From a virus: a stretch of 25,379 nt of DNA. Shown here in pieces: positions 10,201 through 18,700 of this stretch. A program made the position numbers and the translations under genes. Position 1 is the first letter of the stretch; each line of letters opens with the position of its first letter. The notes below the pieces were generated by a model that was not told the DNA's origin, did not search any database, and saw only the letters and a list, made by a program, of their open reading frames with translations. The stretch lies in IMG/VR virus record IMGVR_UViG_3300020451_000657, positions 1-25,379 of that record; one strand, 5' to 3'.

Positions 10201-13200
10201 TGTTAATAGTTACGAATTTGAAAGATATACGAATGATATACCAGCAATAGGACCATCAAGAACTCCTGCACATGATGTATTAGATTTTAGACCACAAGTT
10301 CCTGTATACGATCCATCATCTGCTACAGTATCTCCATTCTTCTTTACTGCTAGAGATTTTACTGGAAAACCTGATAGACTTTTAACACCTAATGAGTCAA
10401 TCGTATTTAACTACGATTTCTATCTTCCTAGAATAGACAAATTAGTTTTACACCAAAATGGCGAATTCATATTATTAGAAGGTACACCTTCTAGACAACC
10501 AATACCTCCAGAATCACAAGATAGAACTCTTGAACTTGCTACGATTCTTCTTCCTGCATATATGAAAAATGTAGAAGATGCAAGAGTGTTTCTAAAACAG
10601 AATCGTAGATACACTATGAAAGATATTGGTAAAATTGATGATAGAGTTAAAAATTTAGAAGAAATAACTACCTTAAATCTTTTAGAAAAGAGTGCAGAAT
10701 CTCTTCAAATTAGAGACGCACAAGGTTTTGACAGATTCAAATCTGGATTCTTTGTAGATGCATTCAACTCATTCAATTTCATGGCACCGAGTTCTCCTGC
10801 CGATATCGATACAGATCTGCAAGAACTCAGACCAATAAGAGAATTTGAATCTATTGCTTTACAAATTGCTCCTAAAACAGATGTATCAGTACAACAATTA
10901 GATTTCAACACTGACTTTGAATTACTTGATGATGAAAATACACAAAAGACAGGTACTCTTATTACACTAAAATATGAAGATGAACTTTATATTGAGCAGA
11001 ATTTTGCAACTAAAACAAACAATATCAACCCATTTCATGTAGTATCATATACTGGAGAAGTTAGACTGCTTCCAACTGTTGATAGATGGATCAATACTCA
11101 AAGAACACAAAATGTTATTAGAGATACTATTGGTATTACTGTTTTCAACAATCAAGTTGCTGCTAATTTCAATGTAACTAGATCAGGAAATGGTGGTGGA
11201 TCTGCAACAGTAACAACTGCGGAAGTAGGTAGAACTACACAAAGAGATGATATTAGATCTGAGAACACATTTATTGCTGAAGAAAACTTTGATCCATTCT
11301 GTCGTTCTAGAAATGTACAGTTCTCAGCATTAGGTTTAAAACCATTTACTAATTTCTATGCATTCTTTGATAATATTGGTGGTATAGATGTCATACCAAA
11401 ACTTTTAGAAGTATATGATGTTACAGGATCATTCCAAGTTGGAGAAACAATAAGAGGAAATATTGGTGCAACTGCATTTGAGTTTAGATTATGTACTCCA
11501 AATCATAAGACAGGACCGTTTGCTAACCCTACAGAAACATATGATGTTAACCCATATGATTCAAGTTCTACATTACCAAATGGATATTCACAGGCATCAA
11601 CAATATTAAACATTGATACTGTTGGACTTTGCGAACAGGCACAAGGAGCATTCTTTGGATTTGCAGCAGCTCAAATGGTTCTTAGAGGAATAACTAGTGG
11701 TGCTCAAGCAAGAGTAGCAAGAGTAAGATTAGTATCTGATAACTTTGGTGATCTAACTGGTGCTATGTGGATTAGAGATCCTAATGCAACTCCTACTCCT
11801 CAGATAAGAATTAGATCTGGTAATAGAACCTTTAAATTAACATCTAGTGAAATAGACGCTACACCTGTACCAGGCAGCACATTAATTTCTAGTGGTGTTG
11901 CTAGATATACAGCAACTGGTACAACAAGACTTGTTCAAACTGATGTTAGAATTACAACCTTAGCAACTACTACGGTTAACAATCTATCAACAATTGATAT
12001 ACAAAGATCTGATCCACCGCCCCCTCCACCTCCACCACCACCACCTCCTGTTATCATTAACAATACAGTGGTTATTGATAGAACTAGAACTGTCATTAAT
12101 AATGTATTAACTAGAAGAGGTCGTAGAGCTTTTGCAGGTAATAGTAGAAGTGGTGGAACTAGGGGATCCTTTAGAAGAAGGAGAAGAACTCGTAGTAGAA
12201 GAAGAGACCCTTTAGCACAGTCATTTGTAACGGGACCTGAGGGTGTATGGTTAACTAAAGTTGAAGTTTTCTTCGCAACAGTTAACTCTGGCACAACACC
12301 AGTAAATCTTCAGATAAGAACAGTTGAGTTAGGTTTACCTACACTTGACATTGTATCTCCTGATGCAATAGTAACCTTGCGTCCATCTGATATACAAACA
12401 TCTACTGATGGTAGTGTACCAACCACATTCAAATTTCCAGCACCTGTTTACTTAGATCCTCAAGAAGCGTTCTGTGTAGTTCTGCTATCAGATAGTGATG
12501 AGTATACAGTATTCTGTGGAGAGATGGGTCAGAAAGCCATCAATCAACAGACTCTTCCTTCTGCTCAAGGTAAGATTTACTCACAGCAATTTGCTATGGG
12601 TTCACTCTTTAAATCTCAAAACGGATCTACTTGGACTCCAGCTCAGTTTGAAGATATGACTTTCAAACTTTATAGAGCTAAGTATACCTCACAAAGAGGA
12701 TTAATAACATTCTTTAATCCACCTATTGAACCTAACAATGGTCAGGTTCCTAGACTAAACTTCAACCCTATTAGAGGTCTTCCTAAGAAAGCTAAAATTG
12801 GTATTACTACCACAACTAATGCTGGATTAATTGGAACTGTATTTACTCAGGGAAGAAAGATTGGTGAAAGTAACGAGACTTATCGTTACGCATTTGTTGA
12901 TGATCAAGGCGGACCTGTCGATGGTACTGTTGGTATTTTAACTGGTGGTAAAGGATATGGAACTCCTTCAAACCCAGTCAGTACTTACAATATTACTGGA
13001 GATGGTTCTGGATTAACTTTAAATGTTACTGTTTCAGCTGGACTGTCTGCTATTACTGCTGCTACTGTAGTAAATGATGGTAATGGATACAAGGTCGGTG
13101 ATATTGTTGGACTTGCAACTGCAGGTACTGGTAATGCTGGTTCTGGTGTTCGTGTTGCTATTAGTTCTATAGCAGGAGTTGATACTCTGTATCTAACAAA

Positions 13201-14656
13201 TGTTCAGGCACAGGAATTTGATGTAACTTCTAATGATTTAACATATGTTCATAGCTCAGGTCAAGTTATAGATTCTGGACTTGATATATGGCAATATGAT
13301 GAAGAAGGTGGAAACTACACAGGTGAATACTTTAAAGTAGATCACAGAAATCATGGAATGTATGGAACTGGTAATAAGGTTCTTATTTCTGATGTAGCAT
13401 CTGATGTTCTTCCTACAGAATTAAGTGTTGATGTTGCTTCTAATGAAACTAGCATTTCTGTTGCATCAACTAGTCAGTTTGCTGAATTTGAAGGTGCTGT
13501 TGTTAGTGCTGCTAATACTGGATATGCTTTCTTGAATAGTGAGCTTTTATCTTACACTAGCGTTGGTATTTCTAGTCTCGGTGGTGTTACAAGAGGAATT
13601 GATGGAACTAATGCACTAAATCATTTTAAAGGTGATGCTATTAGTAAATATGAATTAAATGGTGTTTCTCTTGCAAAGATTAATACAGAGCATACTGTAG
13701 AAACTTCTCTGGTTGGTATTGATGAATATTACATCAAGATCAATAGAGGATCTAGCAGAGGTTCTGATGATACCACTAATAATATCCCACAACTATCATT
13801 TGCTGAAGAAGCTTCTGGAGGTGGTAATTCAGTTTACGCATCTAAGAATATTCAGTATGATGCTATAAGGACTAATATTGATGCAACAACTTTCGGACCT
13901 ACAGATTTTGTTTCCCTCACATTAAGGAGTGTTACAGGTACATCTGTTGACGGTAATGAGGCATCATTTGTAGATCAGGGATTTGAAAACATAGAACTCA
14001 ATAGAGATAATCAGTTGGCATCAACAAGAATTATCGCTTCTAGAGTTAATGAACAGAATCAATTAGGTTCTTTGGACAGATCTAAATCACATACAATTAC
14101 TGTTGAATTTGATAATGGTGGAGATGATTTCAACTCACCCACTATTAATCTTGAAGGTGCTTCTTCTTTACTCTATGAGAATAGAATTAATGCACCAATA
14201 AGTAATTATCTAACTGATCCTAGGGTCAAGCAGAGATTTAATGATCCACATTCTGCATACTATATGTCGAATCCAATCTATATTAAGAATCCTGCAACAT
14301 CTATAAGAGTTATATTTGAAGCTCGTAGACCAGCTGAAACTGATTTTAGAGTTCTATATAGTACTTTAAGAGCAGATTCTAGTGAAGTTACACCTGGCTT
14401 TGAACTATTTCCTGGTTATTTAAACCTTTTAGATATAGATGGAGATGGTGTTGGTGATCAAATTATTGATCCTAATAATAATAGCGGTTTACCCGACCAA
14501 TTTATCTCACCTGATGCTACTACATACCGTGAATACCAATACACGGTAGATAACCTTCCTAGTTTTACTGGATTCCAGATTAAGATAGTCTTCACAGGGA
14601 CTGACCAATCTAAACATCCTGTAATTAAAAACCTTAGAGCAATCGCAGTAGCATGA
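7271..14656 (+). CDS. DUF4815-like giant virion structural protein
   Basis: This 2461-residue protein starts NLNVSPYYDDFDP, then GYHRVLFKPGFPVQARELS at residues 20-40, a signature I associate with DUF4815 phage structural proteins. Further family-like parts are DYSKIVRNGG, DVLDFRPQVPVYDPS and LPRIDKLVLHQNGEFILLEG (about 930-1075), then RRYTMKDIGKIDDRVKNLEE (about 1113-1132). A 12-proline run (1582-1593) and an Arg-rich tract (1615-1645) lead into DPLAQSFVTGPEGVWLTKVE, a conserved module of phage tail proteins. Residues about 1890-1955 hold two GxGY units, and the end reads GFQIKIVFTGTDQ. The location between gp8 and gp13, where T4 has genes 9-12, suggests a peripheral baseplate or fibre-attachment role; this is inference. 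It starts 4 bases after gp8 and its stop overlaps the next ATG (ATGA). Confidence 0.85.
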   Translation: MPQQTNLNVSPYYDDFDPSKGYHRVLFKPGFPVQARELSTLQSILQNQIETYGSHIFKEGALVIPGSTTFDGNYFAVQVNPTHLGTDVSVYANNIIGKRFKGQNSGVTAKVINYITATESDQDYDTFYVKYIDSSTDGDFSFFQDGEVLVAEEPVTYGNTTINIGGTLASTIALNACTTGSACSIDEGVYFIRGNFVKVNKQTIILDQYNQSPSYRVGLQVLENTVSAKGDETLYDNAKGFSNFAAPGADRLQITLVLTKKSINDFDDTDFVEILRIKEGAVFSIGKDVSEYNKIRDYFAKRTFDESGNYTVNPFGINIAESLNDRLGNDGVYFKGQTTFDSNDPSEDLACLKVTAGKAYIFGYDVDVTAPTIIDFEKPRSFETVENQAFNFEMGNRFLVNNVSGITTLTERIELMGGPLGGTATAAGTAEKIGDAKVYGFSLRDAAYENNGTDWNLYLYDIQTYTSLELNDNVTASELNQSGFIVGKESGAEGYAVSAGAGSSSIQVTQTAGTFRRGEKISINGDETVSRTIEKVTSYGINDVYEFAQSGNSFTASKKLNQVIPVGFGAGQFNIAADGTVTSPRADSFLIFKPGDIFSYGAANDTSGSSLNVPTRNVVLTVATDGQSMKVGTMTTVSDVFDGGVKAFDGIGYRGVQDVSLLNSSLISRIPDIGVNNVDFSNSTLLLSSQVLNESSNALGQLVLPITSVDLDDVSFVAFDQERYSVAYSNGTIQSITEDQIQITGTSITIFGLTPSQSNIRVNVTVQKSNIKNKVKEFKRCQQTEITRSANQRSGTNAGTSINDGLNHSALYGIRVQDREICLNHPDATDIIAVYESLDTNTPVLDKLTFTSTDDIFTEAIIGEKITGSDSKAIARVISIDSGNNQISIVYLTDNKFVLLETLEFDESSAVATVQATTPGKYNNITSSYMLDKGQKDQYYDYSKIVRNGGAFVPHRKLLIIYNRYDVPSGDTGDIFTVNSYEFERYTNDIPAIGPSRTPAHDVLDFRPQVPVYDPSSATVSPFFFTARDFTGKPDRLLTPNESIVFNYDFYLPRIDKLVLHQNGEFILLEGTPSRQPIPPESQDRTLELATILLPAYMKNVEDARVFLKQNRRYTMKDIGKIDDRVKNLEEITTLNLLEKSAESLQIRDAQGFDRFKSGFFVDAFNSFNFMAPSSPADIDTDLQELRPIREFESIALQIAPKTDVSVQQLDFNTDFELLDDENTQKTGTLITLKYEDELYIEQNFATKTNNINPFHVVSYTGEVRLLPTVDRWINTQRTQNVIRDTIGITVFNNQVAANFNVTRSGNGGGSATVTTAEVGRTTQRDDIRSENTFIAEENFDPFCRSRNVQFSALGLKPFTNFYAFFDNIGGIDVIPKLLEVYDVTGSFQVGETIRGNIGATAFEFRLCTPNHKTGPFANPTETYDVNPYDSSSTLPNGYSQASTILNIDTVGLCEQAQGAFFGFAAAQMVLRGITSGAQARVARVRLVSDNFGDLTGAMWIRDPNATPTPQIRIRSGNRTFKLTSSEIDATPVPGSTLISSGVARYTATGTTRLVQTDVRITTLATTTVNNLSTIDIQRSDPPPPPPPPPPPPVIINNTVVIDRTRTVINNVLTRRGRRAFAGNSRSGGTRGSFRRRRRTRSRRRDPLAQSFVTGPEGVWLTKVEVFFATVNSGTTPVNLQIRTVELGLPTLDIVSPDAIVTLRPSDIQTSTDGSVPTTFKFPAPVYLDPQEAFCVVLLSDSDEYTVFCGEMGQKAINQQTLPSAQGKIYSQQFAMGSLFKSQNGSTWTPAQFEDMTFKLYRAKYTSQRGLITFFNPPIEPNNGQVPRLNFNPIRGLPKKAKIGITTTTNAGLIGTVFTQGRKIGESNETYRYAFVDDQGGPVDGTVGILTGGKGYGTPSNPVSTYNITGDGSGLTLNVTVSAGLSAITAATVVNDGNGYKVGDIVGLATAGTGNAGSGVRVAISSIAGVDTLYLTNVQAQEFDVTSNDLTYVHSSGQVIDSGLDIWQYDEEGGNYTGEYFKVDHRNHGMYGTGNKVLISDVASDVLPTELSVDVASNETSISVASTSQFAEFEGAVVSAANTGYAFLNSELLSYTSVGISSLGGVTRGIDGTNALNHFKGDAISKYELNGVSLAKINTEHTVETSLVGIDEYYIKINRGSSRGSDDTTNNIPQLSFAEEASGGGNSVYASKNIQYDAIRTNIDATTFGPTDFVSLTLRSVTGTSVDGNEASFVDQGFENIELNRDNQLASTRIIASRVNEQNQLGSLDRSKSHTITVEFDNGGDDFNSPTINLEGASSLLYENRINAPISNYLTDPRVKQRFNDPHSAYYMSNPIYIKNPATSIRVIFEARRPAETDFRVLYSTLRADSSEVTPGFELFPGYLNLLDIDGDGVGDQIIDPNNNSGLPDQFISPDATTYREYQYTVDNLPSFTGFQIKIVFTGTDQSKHPVIKNLRAIAVA
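12014..12205 (+). other. Poly-proline run followed by Arg-rich tract within the DUF4815-like protein
   Basis: Twelve consecutive proline codons (12014-12049; residues 1582-1593) use CCA, CCT, CCC and CCG, so this is not a simple trinucleotide slip. About 20 hydrophobic/polar residues follow, then a tract at 12113-12205 (residues 1615-1645) rich in Arg, including RRRRR and RSRRR. The tract ends directly before the conserved DPLAQSF module. It looks like a stiff linker plus a positively charged, probably disordered segment separating two folded halves. Confidence 0.9.
12940..13135 (+). repeat. Paired GxGY units in the DUF4815-like protein
   Basis: LTGGKGYGTPSNPVSTYNI and VNDGNGYKVGDIVGLATAG lie about 45 residues apart and fit the same GxGY pattern seen in gp8, gp14 and the fibre. 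They sit in a Gly/Thr-rich stretch towards the C-terminal third of the protein. Confidence 0.55.
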
Positions 14657-14865
14657 CAAACTCATCTTTAATCCCAGTTGAAGGACATCCTAATTTTTGT
14701 AGAGATAAAAACACAGGAGCTATCATTAATACTGATAGTTCCTCTTTCGCTGCTTACCACCAAAGGAATTCCCAAAAAAAGATGGAAAGATTAGAGATAG
14801 AGGAGATGAAGAACGACATCGCTGAGATGAAACAAATGATGAGGGCATTAATGGCAAAGTTATGA
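14653..14865 (+). CDS. Small coiled-coil protein, conserved type in marine T4-like phages
   Basis: This 70-residue protein has the N-terminal motif IPVEGHPNFCRDKNTGAII and a C-terminal heptad-like helix (about residues 43-70, with NDIAEMKQMMRALMAK). I recall similar small proteins in cyanophage structural clusters but know no function. The start is fixed by a 4-base ATGA overlap with the giant gene upstream, implying translational coupling; no good Shine-Dalgarno is visible. The next small gene again overlaps by ATGA. Plausible roles are a trimerising adaptor or an assembly factor for the neighbouring fibre, which is inference only. Confidence 0.75.
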   Translation: MTNSSLIPVEGHPNFCRDKNTGAIINTDSSSFAAYHQRNSQKKMERLEIEEMKNDIAEMKQMMRALMAKL

Positions 14866-15014
14866 AACTAAGACTGCCCAATAAAAAATTATTTGGTGAG
14901 CGACTTAAAATGAATAAGTGGCCAGTGAATTGGTTTGATGACAAAAAAAAGTTAAAAGAAGAGAAAGAAAGAAAAAGACAAGAAAAAATTAAAAAACTAT
15001 ATCCAAAAATATGA
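14862..15014 (+). CDS. Tiny highly basic protein, 50 residues
   Basis: The frame encodes MKLRLPNKKLFGERLKMNKW, continues with PVNWFDDKKKLK, and ends in a Lys/Glu/Arg helix closing KKLYPKI. It overlaps the preceding stop and the following start by ATGA on both sides. That, plus the dense packing of the region, is the main argument that it is a real gene. The charge pattern (two tryptophans, then a long amphipathic Lys/Glu/Arg helix) is not random-looking. I recognise no family. It could be a nucleic-acid-binding or assembly protein; the function is unknown. Confidence 0.6.
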   Translation: MKLRLPNKKLFGERLKMNKWPVNWFDDKKKLKEEKERKRQEKIKKLYPKI

Positions 15015-15175
15015 GTAGAAATCCACACTCTGAATTCTTGAAATACCACGGTTTTACTGAGGTTGATACACCAAGAAAAGAAGAAACTGACATGGCAGCA
15101 TTAAAATCTGAAATGGCAGAAATAAAAATTACGATGCTTCAAGTCCTGCAGGAGTTGCAGAAACTAAATACATAA
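15011..15175 (+). CDS. Tiny protein with C-terminal coiled coil, 54 residues
   Basis: It begins MSRNPHSEFLKYHGFTEVDT and ends in a helix with SEMAEIKITMLQVLQELQK. This helix resembles the C-terminal helix of the 70-residue protein two genes upstream (NDIAEMKQMMRALMAK), so the two may share an oligomerisation helix or be diverged relatives. It starts in an ATGA overlap. Its last codons contain the CTAAATA promoter-like box. The function is unknown. Confidence 0.6.
   Translation: MSRNPHSEFLKYHGFTEVDTPRKEETDMAALKSEMAEIKITMLQVLQELQKLNT
15164..15170 (+). promoter_or_regulatory. Late-promoter-like box CTAAATA
   Basis: CTAAATA, followed by CATAAT, ends 31 bases before the ATG at 15202, almost the same distance as the TATAAATA box before gp8. 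Both boxes share TAAATACA. The box sits in the last codons of the 54-residue gene, just before the larger of the two long gaps between downstream genes. It could drive the fibre-neck block 15202 onward. The match is shorter than the T4 consensus. Confidence 0.45.
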
Positions 15176-15201
15176 TAGGATAATCCGAGTGTTGTTAACA
15201 G

Positions 15202-15540
15202 ATGGCCGTCTACATTGCAAATCTTCAAATAGAAGCTGGTGTGGACTTTCAGCACGGTTTCAGCTTAGGTGATAGTGATACAGGAACATATTTGAACCTG
15301 AACAACTACACCGTCACTTCTCAAATGAGAAAATGGGCTGGATCAACTACATCTGTTTCCTTCGCAGCTACAATTACCGACCCTGATGAGGGTCAACTCG
15401 AAGTTTCTTTGGGTTCGACTCAGACAGTTGATATTAAACCTGGCCGTTATGTTTATGATGTTTTATTGAGTGACGCATCTGGTTACAAATATAAGGTCGT
15501 TGAGGGAATGATCCTAGTTAGAGTAGGAGTCACAAGGTAA
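15202..15540 (+). CDS. Small virion-associated protein, 112 residues
   Basis: The protein is a probable all-beta domain: it begins MAVYIANLQIEAGVDFQ, has alternating hydrophobic strands (NYTVTSQMRKWAG, KPGRYVYDVLLSD) and ends EGMILVRVGVTR. The pattern recalls small N-terminal baseplate-adaptor domains such as those at the start of some receptor-binding proteins. It is a known kind of small conserved protein beside cyanophage fibre genes, but I cannot assign a family. It follows a 26-base gap that may hold a transcription start. The only Shine-Dalgarno-like string (AGGA, 15177-15180) is too far upstream to be convincing. A fibre-attachment role is inferred from its neighbours. Confidence 0.75.
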   Translation: MAVYIANLQIEAGVDFQHGFSLGDSDTGTYLNLNNYTVTSQMRKWAGSTTSVSFAATITDPDEGQLEVSLGSTQTVDIKPGRYVYDVLLSDASGYKYKVVEGMILVRVGVTR

Positions 15541-15542
15541 CC

Positions 15543-15755
15543 ATGCCATCTCTCAGAATAGGTACAGGCAATCAAGTAAAAGTAATCGCTAGTGGATCTC
15601 TTGGTGGAGGTTCTGGTGGTCGCTTGTCTTTACTGTCTGATGTTAACTCAAGTAATCTTCAAGATGGAAGTTTGCTTGTATATGATGCTGCGACAAGTAA
15701 TTTCGTAGCCACTAAGAATTTCCCTGCAGCAATCATTGATGGAGGTATCTACTAG
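15543..15755 (+). CDS. Small fibre-associated protein, 70 residues
   Basis: The protein begins MPSLRIGTGNQVKVIASG, has a Gly/Ser stretch, and then LSLLSDVNSSNLQDGSLLVY followed by DAATSNFVATKNF. The segment LSDVxxxxLxxGxxLxYDxxTxxxV is a motif common at the junctions of phage fibre proteins. It lies 2 bases after the previous gene and its stop TAG shares its last base with the GTG start of the fibre gene. The 3' end contains the fibre gene's Shine-Dalgarno. I infer that it is a fibre connector or tip-associated small protein; the biochemical role is unknown. Confidence 0.75.
   Translation: MPSLRIGTGNQVKVIASGSLGGGSGGRLSLLSDVNSSNLQDGSLLVYDAATSNFVATKNFPAAIIDGGIY
15741..15746 (+). promoter_or_regulatory. 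Strong Shine-Dalgarno GGAGGT that fixes a GTG start
   Basis: GGAGGT lies 8 bases before the GTG at 15755, an ideal distance, and inside the 3' end of the preceding gene. It supports the non-ATG start of the fibre gene, whose first residues (SATLLLKRTLGTSPP) look like a natural fibre N-terminus. Confidence 0.85.
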
Positions 15756-18700
15756 TGTCAGCTACCCTATTATTAAAACGAACTCTAGGAACTTCACCTC
15801 CTAATATTGCACCAGTCGGTACTGGTGTATCTTTTGGTGAACTTGTTTATACTTACGATACCAGCGATGTTGGTGCTGGTAAATCCTATAAGAAATTATA
15901 TATTGGTAACCCTGCAGGTCCTACAGCAGCTCCAATTGTAATCGGTGGTGAATATTATACTAGTCTAATACCAGAAAGTCCTGCCAATTACGGTAATAGG
16001 GAGGCATCTAAAGCACTTATCTTAGATTCAAATGCTAAGGTAAAATCTTGGTCTGTAGTAACTGATTTCCATAACGCTGGAGTTGGTACTAACCAAGGAG
16101 ATTTTTATGTTGGTGGTAACTTAAATGTTACTGGAGATTTAGTATATGACGAAGTAACTGGTAGAAATATTAATATAACAGGTGTTGGTACAATTGCCAC
16201 CATCTTCAATACTAAAGCAACCATTATTGATGGTGCAATTGATAATCTGTATACAGTATCAGGACTTGTTACCACTCTGACAGGTACAAGTGCTAATTAC
16301 ACTCAGGTCAATGTAGGACATGCTCTTACTGCTAATAATGTACAAATTACTGGTATAACTACACTTACCAATAATCTTGACTTCTCTAGAAATTTAATTA
16401 AGATTGGTCGTGAGACTGCATCTGGTATCAGTAGTGCTGATGGATCAATATTCATTGGTGACTATGCTGCCACTGGTATGGGTCAATCGACTTCTAATAG
16501 AAGAAACATAGCGATTGGTGCCAGTGCATTACAATTTGGTGGTGTTGGAAATAATGCTGATGAATTAGAATCTAACATCGTTATGGGTAACTTTGCAGGT
16601 TATAGACTGCAAGGTACTAAAAACTTAATGGTTGGTGATAAAGTAGGTTTTGCTTTATCATCTAGTGGTAACGATGAAAACATTGCTTTGGGTAATCAGG
16701 CAATGTATGGTGACACTTTCCCTGTTGTGGATGGTGTTACTTTAAGTATTACAGTTGGTCAACAAACTGCTATTGCTAATCATGACGAATCTACTGATGT
16801 AACAGAAACAAGTGGATCTGGTCAAGGTTTGATAGTAAGACTTCAAACTGGTGGTACTGGTTTAGTTACACTAATTGATGTAATATCACCAGGCGACGGA
16901 TATGTTTTAGGTGACACATTTACCATACCATTTGGATTCCAAACTCTTACTGGTTCTGTTACTAGTATTAATGGTCGTTTCCTAAGTGGTGGTACTGGTG
17001 CTAGACAACAAAGTAAAAACATTGCCATAGGTCCATATTCATTATTCAGTGTAGATGGTAGTAGAAATATTGCGATTGGTTATTCTGCTGGTGATGTTAC
17101 GACTGGTAGTGGTAATATTATAATTGGATATGAACGAGATGTTGCAATTGCTAATAGTGATAATCAACTTACTATTGGTAGTTCACTTATCAACTGGATT
17201 GATGGTAATCAACTAGGTTATGTTGGAATAGGAACTACAAGACCATTCGGATTACTCGATGCTGGTGGTGTATTCATTGTAGATAAAGGAACAGGTAATA
17301 CTGTTATTTCTGGTGTTACAACTGTACCAACTCTTGATGTAGATAATCTTGGTATAGAGGACATCAAAGTAACTGCTGGTTTAGCAACTGACTTTGCAAT
17401 TACAAATGCTAAGATTCAATCTGGTATCATCACAGATACTGTTGGTACTGCTGCGACAATTACTAATGTAGATTTTGTAAATGCAGATATTTTAGCAGCT
17501 AAGATAACAGCAGGTATCGTCACAGACCTTGTTGGTACTGGTGCTACAATAGCAATATTTGATACCGAGACTGCTGATCTTTCTGATGTAAAAATTACAA
17601 CTGGTGTCATAACATCTTTAGTTGGTACATACGCAACTATCACTACATTCGATGCTGATGATGCAGATATAAATGTACTAAAAACTGTAACTGGTGTTGT
17701 AACATCTCTTACTGGTTTTGGTGTAACTTACAATACAGCAGACTTTGAGTTTGTTGATGCTTCTGATATCAAGATTACAACTGGTCTAGTAACATCTTTA
17801 GTTGGTACATATGTAACCTTCCAAGATGCTGACTTCCAAGATGATGTTCGTGTTGGTGGTGCTCTTACAGTTGTTGGTGATCTTACAGTTCAGGGTAATA
17901 CAAGTTTTGTTCAGAGTTCTGTAATTCAGGTTACTGATAAGAACATTGAACTTGGTTTTAGTTCCACTGGTAATCATGCAGATGCTACTGCAGATAATGG
18001 TGGTATTATTCTTAAGGGTACTACCGATAAAACTATTCAATATAATACAGCAAGAGAAGCATGGGAGTCTAATCTTAAGTGGAATCCTACTACTGACAAT
18101 ACTCTTGATATTGGTGAACCTACTGTACAGTGGAAAGATATTTACATTAACGGTACTGCACATTTAGATGCTGCAGATATCTTAGATGCTAAAATTACTG
18201 CTGGTATTATCACTGATATTGTTGGTACTCATGCAACTATTACCGTTGCTGATTTTAGTCAGACAGATATAGTTAGTGCAAACATCACTGGTCTTGCTGT
18301 AACTGATATAGTTGGAACTGCTGCGACAATTACCACAATCGATGCAACAGATGGAGATATAGTTAATGCTAAAATTACTGCTGGTGTTGTTACATCATTA
18401 GTAGGTACTTACTCTACAATTGGTGATGTAGATGTTACTTATGATATTAGAGTTGGTGGAGCACTAACAATTACTGGTGATATTGATGCGAACAAAGACT
18501 TAATTGTATCTGGTGTATCTACATTTAATAGTAGACTTGATATTAATGCAAACATAGATGTATCAGGTGTTGGAACAATACCAACTTTTGATACAGAGAC
18601 TGCTGATCTTAAGAATGTTAAAATTACTGCTGGTATCATTACTGATATCGTTGGTACTGCTGCTACAATCACAACTATTGATGCAACAGAAGGTGACATA

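Noticed and set aside
11935-12294. Minus-strand 119-residue frame with a poly-glycine run
   Set aside because: It is the antisense of the proline run and Arg-rich tract in the large + gene; composition and position mark it as a shadow.
13334-13400. Another YPR-domain copy in the DUF4815-like protein (RNHGMYGTGNKVLIS)
   Set aside because: It shares only the NHGM-x-G-x-V turn; the Cys and YPR parts are absent.
14726-15049. Minus-strand 107-residue frame over the small genes
   Set aside because: The + strand chain with three ATGA overlaps explains the region better, and no other gene here is on the minus strand.
15753-15757. Programmed frameshift joining the 70-residue protein to the fibre at TAGTG
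   Set aside because: No slippery sequence is visible, and a strong Shine-Dalgarno with a GTG start explains the junction.
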